A stretch of 64,000 nt of DNA from Phoebastria nigripes. Lineage: Eukaryota > Chordata > Aves > Procellariiformes > Diomedeidae. Below the pieces are notes generated by a model, which was not told where the DNA came from, searched no databases, and was given only the letters and a program-made list of their open reading frames with translations. A program made the translations under genes and the position numbers. Positions 27,501 through 39,500 of the stretch are shown in pieces. Position 1 is the first letter of the stretch. Every line of letters begins with the position of its first letter. The DNA is taken from NCBI GenBank assembly GCA_035582835.1, contig JAYKAV010002778.1, forward strand, positions 663,334-727,333, read 5' to 3'.

Positions 27501-30500
27501 ATGTGGAACCTGCTTTTATCGGCACATTACCCACATACATCTAGACAAGCCCAAAGTACTTTAGCATAGTCTACAGCATACTGATTTGTGGAGGTTTTGA
27601 GGGAGTTTTCAAGCTGAAAGTGAAAGCTGTGTATTTCAGAAAAAAANCACCACTTTTTCTACTCTTTTTTTAGTCTTTTTTCTGTTTTATCTAGAACATT
27701 TATCCCTTTTAACTGCACTACCAGTTCACCCACTGAAAGCTACAGGTGCAGCTGAAAATGATACAGTTTGTAAAACTATATTCGCTGCCATTACTGAAAA
27801 TGGAGCAAAATTGTATAATACTAGTCCATTTTACACGTCCTTCTGTAGAGAATATCCTGCATAGTTAGGTGATAAGAAAGTCACATACAGTCAAAAAACA
27901 ATTCTGTGTAGTCTACTGCCAGTTTGAAAGACAATCCACAAACAGNAACCATACTTTTTTTCAATACAATAAGTTATAAAAATGTTCATTTCCTTCCCAA
28001 TAGACCCTGGAAAATGTTTTAAATGCCTTACGTCTCACTGGTTTGTTTCATGGAATTGTTAATTACAAAACAGAAATAGATTTTCTAAAGTTTTTTTGAA
28101 GACAGGAACCTAATTATTCCTTACAATTTAATAAAGCATAAAGTCCAGGGTTCTTTTTAAAAAAAAAAAAAAAAAAAATCAATATGATGTTAGTATTTTC
28201 CAGACATTCAAGTGTTCAAGTCTACAACTGATTCACCCAGCAAACTTCCATAAAAGCATGTAAAAGAATGGAAGCAAAAAGTTTAAAGAACACAAAACAC
28301 TATTGGAGTGGCCGTGAGAATATTAACTCATCTAGCATTTAATATTAGCATACTAATATTATCTAAAATACAAAATTATTTGATTGACAGGATCTCCCAA
28401 CATGAAGCCTGAAGGTGCACAAGTCCATGGGACCCAATGAGATCCATCTGCGGGTCCTCAGGGAAATGGTGGATGAAGTTGCTAAGCCACTATCCATCGT
28501 ATTTGAGAAGTCATGGCAGTCCGGTGAAGTTCCCACTGACTGGAAAAGGGGAAACATAACGCCCATTTTTAAAAAGGGTAGAAAGGAAGACCCGGGGAAC
28601 TACAGGCCAGTCAGTCTCACCTCTGTGCCTGGAAAGATCATGGAACGGATCCTCCTGGAAGCTATGCTAACGCACAGGGAGGACAGGAAGGTGATTCGAG
28701 ACAGCCAGTATGGCTTCACCAAGGGCAAGTCCTGCCTCACCAACCTAGTGGCCTTCTATGATGGAGTGAGTACATCAGTGGACAAGGGAAGGGCTACAGA
28801 TGTCGTCTATCTGGACCTCTGTAAGGCCTTTGACATGGCCCCCCACAACATCCTTCTCTCTAAACTGGAGAGGTATGGATTGGATGGGTGGACTGTCCGG
28901 TGGGTGAGGAATTGGTTGGATGGTCGCATCCAGAGGGTAGTGGTCAACAGCTCAATGTCCAGATGGAGGTTGCTGACGAGTGGTGTCCCACAGGGGTCCG
29001 TATTGGGACCGGTACTGTTTAATATCTTCATCAATGACATAGACAGTGGGATCGAGTGCACCCTCAGCAAGTTGCAGACGACACCAAGCTGAGTGGTGCG
29101 GTCGACACGCCTGAGGGATGGGATGCCATCCAGAGGGACCTGGACAAGCTGGAGAAGTGGGCCTGTGTGAACCTCATGAGGTTCAACAAGGTCAAGTGCA
29201 AGGTCCTGCACCTGGGTCCTGGCAACCCCCGGTATCAACACGGGCTGGGCGATGAAGGGATTGAGAGCAGCCCTGCCGAGAAGGACTTGGGAGTACTGGT
29301 GGATGAAAAGCTGGACATGAGCCAGCAATGTGCACTCACAGCCCAGAAGGCCAACTGTATCCTGGGCTGCATCCAAAGAAGCATGGCCAGCAGGTCGAGG
29401 GAGGNGATTCTGCCCCTCTNCTCTGCTCTGGTGAGACCCCACCTGCAGTACTGCATCCAGCTCTGGAGCCCTCAGCACAAGAAAGACACGGACCTGTTGG
29501 AGCGGGTCCAGAGGAGGACCACAAAAATGATCAGGGGGATGGAACGCCTCTCCTATGAAGAAAGGCTGAGAGAGTTGGGGTTGTTCAGCCTGGAGAAGAG
29601 AAGGCTTCGGGGAGACCTTATTGCAGCCTTTCAGCACTTAAAGGGGGCCTATAAGAAAGACGGGGACAGACTTTTTAGCAGGGCCTGGACAGGACAAGGG
29701 GGAATGGTTTTAACCTAAAAGAGGGTAGATTCAGACTAGATATAAGGAAGAAATTTTTGATGCTGAGGGTGGTGAAACACTGGCACAGGTTGCCCAGAGA
29801 GGTGGTAGATGCCCCATCCCTGGAAACTTTCAAGGTCAGGTTGGATGGGGCTCTGAGCAACCTGATCTAGTTGAAGATGTCCCTGCCCATGGCAGGGGGG
29901 TTGGACTAGATGACCTTTAAAGGTCCCTTCCAACCCTAACTATTCTATGATTCTATGAAAACTTAATATAATTCTAATAACTGTTTTGCTAGAAGAAATA
30001 TTTATTGTACCAAGAAATTGCTTTGTAAGAATAAATGACAAATTTAGGCCAAGAAAGTGTCAGGGACTCTCTCTCTCGCTCTGGACATTTTTCTTACATC
30101 ACAATGTAGCTTTGTAGCAGGGAAGCAAGTACCCAGAAGTTTTGCCTCTCAAAATGGCACGCACAGTAAAATGTCCAGAAAGGACAATTTTTTTTTTTTT
30201 TATTTCCTCATGTATATAACAAAACAATTTCACCCACTGAACATAAAGCATTTCTGAAGCATATTCCAGGATTAGCATTCAGATGACTGAACATTTAGGC
30301 CACAGGAAAGCTAACTGTGATAACACTGTTTTGAGTTGCACTGTCATTCAGTAAAGTATAAAATTTCTATAATGAAATAGAATTGTAAGTTTTTACAGTA
30401 CACATGAGCCTATACTTTCTCCTTGCTTAGCAGTGGTGCTCTTAAGCTGTTACTGTTGTTAAATAAAGAATATTTTACTCCAGAGCACCTAAGATATTTT

Positions 30501-33500
30501 CAAGCATACTTCAAATATAAAAATTATTCAATCTAAAAAAGGACAAAACTCTTATGAAAGTCCAAGCGCTTGCCTGGGATATACTTACAAAGTTTTTATA
30601 GATGTAAATGTGTCATTCAGTCATTGTAAATGCTTGCAATCACCCACTGGTAACTTACGGAAGTTTTACCAGTACTAGCATCTTCTATATTTATACAGTA
30701 CAGAAGGTACAAAAAGGAACTTACATTGGTAATATCTTATTTCCATTAATTTTGAAACCAATAAAATGCAATCAGTATAAAAACCTATAAATCTATCATG
30801 AAATAAAGAAGGAACATATTATCTATTCAGAAGATGTTTGTTCCAGACAGAGTCAAGAAAGTTGGATCATATTACCAGGGAGAGAGAGATTGTGCGAGTC
30901 CTGTAAGTAAATCATGCAAGTTCTCAACTTAAATTCCTAAGGATGTAATTTCTTATATATATTTATGCTGTCTTATCACTTATGTAGCCAGTACAGTAGG
31001 AGAAAAATCATAACTTTAAAGACACCCAGGGTGCATTGAAAGAAGGTCAGGTTTTTGCAGCAATTCAAGAACAGACAATCAGCATGCATCATACTTAAGT
31101 TTGTGTTATGTTATTTAAAGTATCCCCCTGTAAAAACTGTAGGCTGGATCTGAGCAGTATTTTTTTTTTTGTATTTGAGCTCCCCAGTCTGTCTTCTACA
31201 GCCTGCAATTTTCTCATGTTTCAGATGGGGGAAAGGCAGTGCTGATGCTGATAGTTACCATCTTTTATAGACAAAGCTACTGTATTTCATTATTAGGAAA
31301 CTATCACACAGGAAGACATGAAATCCTATAAACATAAGACTCTTATAAGCTACACAGTACAGCATTAATGAGAAGTCTGTCAATGTATGTACTTCACCAA
31401 ACAAATGCAAAAACGACAAACACTTCAACTTTTCTAAATAGAAAAGTTTCAAACACTGGATTCATACATTAACTTCACAAACACAGTATTAAAATGCTTA
31501 CAATAAATAATAACAAGATAAGGTTCTCAGCAATAGAAATTGGCCATTTAGTTTAGTTATTAATAGTTAAGGTCACCTGACACTTCTCATTTTGAGTTTT
31601 ATTGGAATGGGATGGATAGCTTCACATTCTATTTTACTTCATGCCACTTGAATGAAAATTATCCTGAATGCCACGTGTGCAGTTGTGTAACAAAGTCAAT
31701 AATGGTATGTCGGCTTACAGGGCCACATTAGTGTGGCTATGAAACCGCAAGACCAGAGAGCATGAGCATGAGGTGGGGAAGCAATACTTAACTGTGAATG
31801 ACCCTAAAAGGACTGCCTAAAGCGATTTATCCAGAATCACTCAAATTCTAGTAAACGCAGACATAGAATTTAGAAGATAATTTAATAACCTACAGGATGA
31901 GAAAGAGTGCTTTGTGTAATTCTGTCTCTCTGTACCTTTAAATCCTATAAAAAAAGATAGAGCAGGGATCCTAGAGATTAAATACTTCATTGTATATTAA
32001 ATCACTACTAGCACATAACTCCGTATTGGTACATGGAATGAAAGAAGCATCTTGTAATAAAGATAAGTTTCCATCACATACTTCCAGATTAGCATGCTGC
32101 AGACAAGCAAGACAAACAAATGAGTACTCTACTGGGAATATTAATTCTGACATTCTTTAATTTCACAGTCTTGACATTTTATACTATTTTTACATATACA
32201 TGCACTTCAATTCTGCCAAAAACAACTGCTTTTATAAGCCAACACTAAGAAATATAAAAATCTTGTTGTTATATCAGGCACTGACTGGTCACTTTTCCAC
32301 TTGGGATACTGCTTGTCTTCTTTTAAATAACAAATGATGACAACTAGCAATAACAGTCACCTTCTCAGGCACAGGAAGCCCAACATTGTCACTGATGGTA
32401 TCATTATTTCACTGCTCCTAAGAAGAAACTGCCCTTCTAAAATGAAGCGCCCTACCAACTAAAGTAAGCATTTGTGGTAAATCATTTAAAATGTGGTAAT
32501 ACTGGGTTCTACATATTTCTGCTATTTTTCAGATGAAAAAACAATGTTTTACTATCAAAATAGAAAGAAGAATTCACCCCGTCAACATTACAAATTAGCT
32601 TAAAATGTTTTGTATTCAACTGAGTTTTGTCAACATAGTTTAAGATGAAAGTTTTACTAAATTATGCACCCCATTGTTTTTGACCAGCTGCTCACAAAAG
32701 AAATTTTCTGGACTCTCTCTAAAACAATTGACAGAAAATTAGAAGTATTAAAAAAAAAAATTATCTCTTGTCCCAAAAAATTTTGACCACAAGTTCAAAG
32801 ATTTTAAAGCTGTTCACCCCTAGACAGGAAGAACAAGCATAATTAATTCATTCTAACCTAGTAATATAACCACTACGGATCTAAGCAATACATTTAATTA
32901 TTTGTACAGGATAGAGATGTTTTACATGATATTCGGTTACTGAAATTCTGTAAAATGGTTAGAGAGAGAAATTTAGTATTGCCATAGGTTTCTAAGTAAA
33001 AGCTTATTGCAATCAGCCTTCAGATTCTGTAATACTTAAGCCAAGGAAATCTCACTTTTTCCCACCATATTTTTTCAGTTTCCTCACCAGCATATGCTAT
33101 CCTAGCACATGGTTAATAAAAATATCTTCAATGATAGAAAAGGATGTTTTAAACTTCATAGACACTGCCAAATTGAAATCTGGTCTACTTCAAAAAAAAT
33201 ACAATTCAACATATCCACTATTGAATTTCACCTGTTTTCAAGTATCTGCCTATATAAGTAGATTTACAATTCTGTTATAAAAAAACCCATTGCTGCTGTA
33301 GGAAATAGGCTAATACAATTTACATATGCAACATATAAAAAGTCATAGAAATTAATTATATGTAACCTGAAGATCAGGCATAAAAGTACATAAATGAAAA
33401 ACAAACAATTGTTTTTCTAAAACAGTAATCTTCAGGTTTGCTTTTTAGAAGTAAATCAACTTAAAAAATTAAATTTAACTCCAAAAAAGAATTTAAGAAG

Positions 33501-36500
33501 TCAAACAGCTGAATGAAACTTCCGTTTTTTTGTAAGATACAGCGTACCAAGTAGAATAAGTTCTGCATCCAAAACCAGATACTTGGAAGTCAGAGAAAAA
33601 ACCCTGGAAGACAGTGGGAGCTTCCAGATCTTTCCAAGACTTTAAACTACTCGGAGTTATTCAGTACACAGATTTGTTTCATTTGAAACCCTGATGTCTG
33701 AGGAATCACAAGAGTCCCCTAAGCTGAAGCAAAACTTGTTTGTGAGGCTGAAAAAAACCATACAACTCAAGTAAGACAGTTGAATCTTACTTGAAAGACA
33801 TCACTGCCTTTGTATCCCAGTGAAGCTTTGAAAGTCACCTTTGGGATGGAAAATAATCAAGATCTACTTATAGCCACAATCATACTCCTTATCTTTTTAA
33901 GTGTAAGCAGACTATATATTTGTATGGGCCTGAAATTGTGTTTAACCTAAAAATATTACGGAAACTTTTCCAATGGTTGCCTGACTTTTCACCAGTTTAA
34001 AGACATTTACTTCATACACAGTTTATTCTTCTCCTCTTCTGAAGTGGAAAATACCAGTTTCCACTCCAAAGTGGTACATCAGAATAACTAAAGCATATGA
34101 AACATTATTCAGTCACTCTACCATCTCTATTCTTTTTGGGTTTTTTTTGTTTGTTTGTTTATTTAGTTCCTTCAGGAGGAGAGGAAAAACTAAAAAAGGC
34201 TAAATGTGATGGTAAACTTTCTCCATGTCTGACAAAATTTATTTAAGAACACAGTAGGTCAGTGTCCTTGGTAACAGGCAAGCTGTCAGTGCCAATACAC
34301 TTTACTCCTCTTGAGTCAACACAAAAAGACTCTAGCTTTTCTCTCCATTGACTATAGAAGGCACCTAGGGAAATTAGCATAATTAGGCTAAAATTAGCCT
34401 TTGGAATACTGTTGAAGAGCCATATAGATTCACTCTCCTCACAGAATTTGACATCTTATTTAGGAAAACGTAATTATTTTTGGTTACTGAGTTTTACAAC
34501 AGACAAACACAAATTATCTAATTTAGGAAGTCCATTAATCTGCTTTTCTCATAAAAGACTTCATTAGGAACTGACAGGGATATAAAACATTACCATAAGG
34601 TGGATATAAGTTCAATAACATTCGTTTGGATGTGACGTGTGTCTTGTACATCAAAGTCGAGGTTAGCAGTAACTGTTTGCCACCAAGTATTTTAAACAAC
34701 TGGAAAATGATGTACATCTTGCCATTTGGCAGTCCAGGAAATAAGTTCCAAAGCTATTTCCCTAAGAGATTTTGCCCAGGCATTATTATACAAACAAATC
34801 AAAAGAAGCAGGGTAGTCTGGCTCAAAGATATTAAAATAAATAAATAAATATATTTTTCTCATTACCCTCAGTAAAGCTGCCCTGTTAGTTTAGAGCATA
34901 AAGGGACACTCCTCCTCCACATCAGAGGAAGAACTCTGTGTTCCACCATAATAACAAATTCTACTCCAGAGTAGCATCACTCTACTACACTGTCCTGTCT
35001 CCCTGAACTGCAACTCCATTTAATTCTATCAACTGGGAATCATGCCCAAAGGAAAGCCCAACAGTTTTACAGAATCCACAAAGAATCCCCACACTGCTAA
35101 CAATGGCAATGTACAAGAAATGCAAGCATTACTTCTCTACTCATGTAAAAGCAATCACTCTAAGTGAAAACAGTCCACATCACAATCCTGGAATTTGAGA
35201 TTCCTATTGTACTAGCTGGAAGTAAATGGCTAGAAGGGAAGTATGACAGAACTATAATACTGATTGCATTCATCACTCTATTTGGAAAACCAGATCTCCA
35301 AATCTTCATTTTGACACTTTTAGTTATGCCCTTCAAGCCTGGATATGAATCCTGAAATATTTAAGCTAGTAAGATGGTGAGGTGGTAATAGTGAAAGCAT
35401 TTGCCTCCTGGCTACTTTTCAGCTAATAGGAATCTTTCTGTGTAGTGTCATTGCTGTGGAGAAGGATGTTATTTCCTCCTTCTCACACCATTGCTCACGT
35501 TGCTGGAGAGCAAGAAAACAGTCTTACCTATACAATGGCTTCAGGAAGTCTGTCTGAAGATCCAAAATATGAATTCACAGAACAGCTTTCCTGTTCCTTC
35601 CAGAAGAAGCAGTTATTTCTGCAGGGGATGAGCCCAGCCATCAAAAGAATTTTAGAGACTGAAAGGAAACAGTTTTTCTGCCTCCAGCTGGTATCTGCTC
35701 TGTGTTTAGGCCCAAACGGTATACCCTGCCACATACACAATCTTCCCAATTCATATTAACTGGCAGATACTTTGAAACTACTTTCCCATAGCAAATAAGC
35801 AAAGATTTATTCTGATTTGATTTAGTATCTGAGTTTACTCACAGAATTAGTTCCAAGAACTTGCAGCTTTGGTTCACCTGATTCCAGAAGCTTGGCCACC
35901 ATATGAAGGAAACTTTCCACAAACGGTTTTATGCTTTGAGAATGGCAAGCCATTAGAAGTTGGTCCAATGCCTCCATGGCAATTAAAACATACCTGAAAA
36001 ATAGAGGCTCACATAAACACTTATCATTACCTCAGTTAATTCAATTTAGGTACTTATTACTACAAAAATTAGAAAACAAAGGGTAAAAGGCATATATTTT
36101 TGCATTATCTAAAAATGGAAGTTATTGGTATTTCCTACATTCATCTTTTTTCTTTTTTTTACTTTTGGGGAGGGGCGAGGGCGCAGGGAGGGGAATAGAG
36201 TATTTTTAGAAGAGATGTCATAATACTTGGTAAGAGTAAATATAGTTCAATTTTCTTTTCTAGCACGTTTTATTTCCAACTATAAATCCCAGCTTTCTAG
36301 TCTACAGCTCCTCTGTCTATCCGAAGCCCAGTACAGAAAGCAAACAACTTATTCATGCTCCTGCACAGCCAGACAACATGCTAAGTAAATGAAAAAGAGT
36401 AAAGAAAAGCAGGGAACAAAATTAATTACCCTGAAGAATGGCCATTAACCCATTCTATAAACTTATAAAAATAGCTTTTGACATCACGAAGGCCAACAAT

Positions 36501-39500
36501 GATGGCCTGTGATGGATATTGCCGCTTCCTAGACTCAGTATTTTCCTACTCCATTTCCGCATTCTTTAAAATCTTCTCCCTCTTTTGACTCTACATTCTT
36601 TCAAATTTCTAGCTCAAACAGGACTTAAGAGTATGACAGAGTTTTAAAGTTCACATTTAATACAATTTAGCCAAAAGTGCTGAAAAGAAAGATATCCCCA
36701 CTTCCCAATATCCTCAATGACATTCAAGAGTGTATTGGGTTTACACGGCAAGGTTTTGGTAGCAGGTGGGCTGCAGGGCTGGCTTCTGTGAGAAGACACC
36801 AGGAGCTGCTCCCATGTCAAACAGAGCCAGCTCCAGCTGGCTCCAAGATGGACCCGCCGCTGCCCAAAGCTGAGCCCATCAGCAACACTGGTAGCACCTC
36901 TGTGATAGCATATTTAAGAATGAGTAAAAAACGTTGCACAGCAGCTGTGAGAGAGGAGCAAGAAAAATGTGAGAAACAGCCCTGCAGACACCCAGGTGGG
37001 TGAAGACGGAGGAGGAAGAGGTGCTCCAGGCACTAGAGCAGAGATTTCCCTGCAGCTTGTGCTGAAGACCACGGTGACACAGGTTGTCCCCTTGCAGCCC
37101 ATGGAGGACCACGGGGGAGTAGATATCCACACTGCAGCCCATGGAGAACTCCACGCTGGAGCAGGTGGATGTGCCCTGATGGAAGCTGCAGCCCATGGAA
37201 AGGCCACGCTGGAGCAGGCTCCTGGCAGGACCTGTGGCCCATGGAGAGAAGCCCACACTGGAGCAGGTTTTCTTACAGGACTTGTGACCTATGGGGGACC
37301 GTTGCTGGAGCAGTCCGTTCCTGAAGGACTATACCCCGTGGAAAGGACCCACACTGGAGCAGTCCTTGAAGAACTGCAATCCGTAGGAAGGACCCATGTT
37401 GGAGAAGTTCATGAAAGACTGTATCCTGAGGGAGGTACCCCATGCTGGGGCAGGTAAGAGTGTGAGGAGGAAGGAGCGACAGAGACAAAGTGTTATGAGC
37501 TGACCGCAACCCCCATTCCCCATCCCCCTGCGCTGCTCGGGGGCAAGGAGGTAGAGGATTCAGGAGTGAAGTTGAGCCTGGGAAGAATGGGGGGGGTGGG
37601 GGAAAGGTGGTTTTAGCTTGTTTTTATTTCTCACTATCCTACTCTGTTATTAATTGGCAATAAATTAAATTAATCTTCCCCAAGTTGAGTCTGTTTTGCC
37701 CATGATGGTAATTGGTGAGTGATCTCCCTGTTCTTATCTCAACCCACAAGCTTTTCCATCTTATTTTCTCCTCCTGTCCTGCCATAGAGGTGGAGTGAGG
37801 GAGTGGCTAGGTGGGCACCTGGCAGCCAGCCAAGGTTAACTCACTACAAAGGGACTGGGTCTGTCTTACCTCCTAAATGCAATCAGAACAAATGTGATGA
37901 AATGTAGCTACCTGTTAGCGTCTATTTTTAATGCTGTGACTTATTTTCTTACCCATAGCGATGTCTGACAACATCTCTGCTCAGTCTCTCTGCTAGGTAT
38001 GCACCAATTCGATCCAGCTTTTCTGGTGCAGAAACCGCATAGAAAGTCAGCTTCTCCATATCAGCTTTAACAAGACCATCCTAAAAACAGACATATGAAT
38101 ATAAAATAAAAAAGTTCACAGAAAGTATAAAGCTTTTGAAGTGTTTTTCCTTTTGTCTACTCAACATTTAAAGATCTGAGCCATACAGATGGGAATAAGC
38201 TACTGAAAAAAAGAACACTTTTGAGCAAAATTGTCAATAGCTTAGCTGCAAAAATTACCAACATAAAAAATCAAGTAAAATATTTTTTAAACAAATGAAG
38301 CAACTATCTTCCCCCATCTTTTTTTCGGGGTGTCAGGGCAAAATAGGTATTCCAAAAGAAGGTATTTAGTGAGATATGTCATCAGTTCTAAGACACACTT
38401 TTTCCCTACTGGTACCATGTAATTTTTTTCTTTTCCCAATTCCCCCCCAAAAAGTATATTTGATGCATAACTTTGATGCTATACACCAACAAGATTGTAG
38501 TTTAAACATTTTATTTCTTCAGTGTCACATCTTGGACAAGGCTGACATACAGGGTACCTGAAGGCTAATTGTTAGAACAAGATCAAAGATTAACATATTA
38601 GTTCCAACATGAACTATGACATGGATCTCCTCAGGTGAGGTTATAATTATAACTATCAGGTAAGAATGATAAAGCTTTTTGTCTCTCTCTCCCCCCCCCG
38701 CCCCGAAGTTCACAAAAACATTATCTTTTTCAAATAAATGACTTTGAACCTTTTAACACACTCATTATTAATTAATGCATTTTATCAACTAAGTCTTCTC
38801 ACATTTTAGAAAAGGCCTGTAACTCAGTGAAACATCATGGACTGGCTTGTGTCCTGCACTGAGCCAACGAATATTAACAAAAGCAGAGAATAAGGAGTGC
38901 CAACTCAGAGCTACTGAGTGAAATTAAAGCTGTAAGACTACAACTCAATGACTTTTTTGCCTCAGTCTTCACTGGCAAGTGCTCAAGCCGCGCTGCCCAA
39001 GCCGCAGAAGGCAAAGGCAGGGACTGGGAGAATGAAAAGCCACCCACTGTAGAAGATCAGGTTTGAGACCATCTAACGAGCCTGAAGGTGCACAAGTCCA
39101 TGGGACCCAATGAGATCCATCTGCGGGTCCTCAGGGAAATGGCGGATGAAGTTGCTAAGCCACTATCCATCGTATTTGAGAAGTCATGACAGTCCGGTGA
39201 AGTTCCCACTGACTGGAAAAGGGGAAACATAACGCCCANNNNNNNNNNNNNNNNNNNNNNNNNNNNNNNNNNNNNNNNNNNNNNNNNNNNNNNNNNNNNN
39301 NNNNNNNNNNNNNNNNNNNNNNNNNNNNNNNNNNNNNNNNNNNNNNNNNNNNNNNNNNNNNNNNNNNNNNNNNNNNNNNNNNNNNNNNNNNNNNNNNNNN
39401 NNNNNNNNNNNNNNNNNNNNNNNNNNNNNNNNNNNNNNNNNNNNNNNNNNNNNNNNNNNNNNNNNNNNNNNNNNNNNNNNNNNNNNNNNNNNNNNNNNNN

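Larger units (their letters stand above)
25427..35842 (-). other. EFR3A intron 4
   Basis: This 10.4 kb intron contains three CR1-derived segments (25718-26050 minus, 26163-27450 plus and ancient, 28405-29958 plus). The stretch 29960-35840 is AT-rich with poly-A/poly-T tracts and an (AATA)n run near 34832-34852. I see no gene there. Isolated ambiguous bases are at 27647 and 27946. Confidence 0.85.
35994..37952 (-). other. EFR3A intron 3
   Basis: This 2 kb intron is more than half occupied by a plus-strand solo LTR (36731-37848). The remaining sequence is AT-rich and unremarkable. Confidence 0.85.

Noticed and set aside
28807..29637. 276-codon reading frame on the minus strand
   Set aside because: It is the antisense shadow of the CR1 reverse transcriptase at 28405-29958.
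35445..35759. 104-codon plus-strand frame near exon 4
   Set aside because: It does not overlap the exon, has no homology I recognise, and its composition is intronic.
36969..37457. 162-codon plus-strand frame
   Set aside because: It runs through an LTR minisatellite with no resemblance to a known protein. GC-rich repeats readily give open frames.
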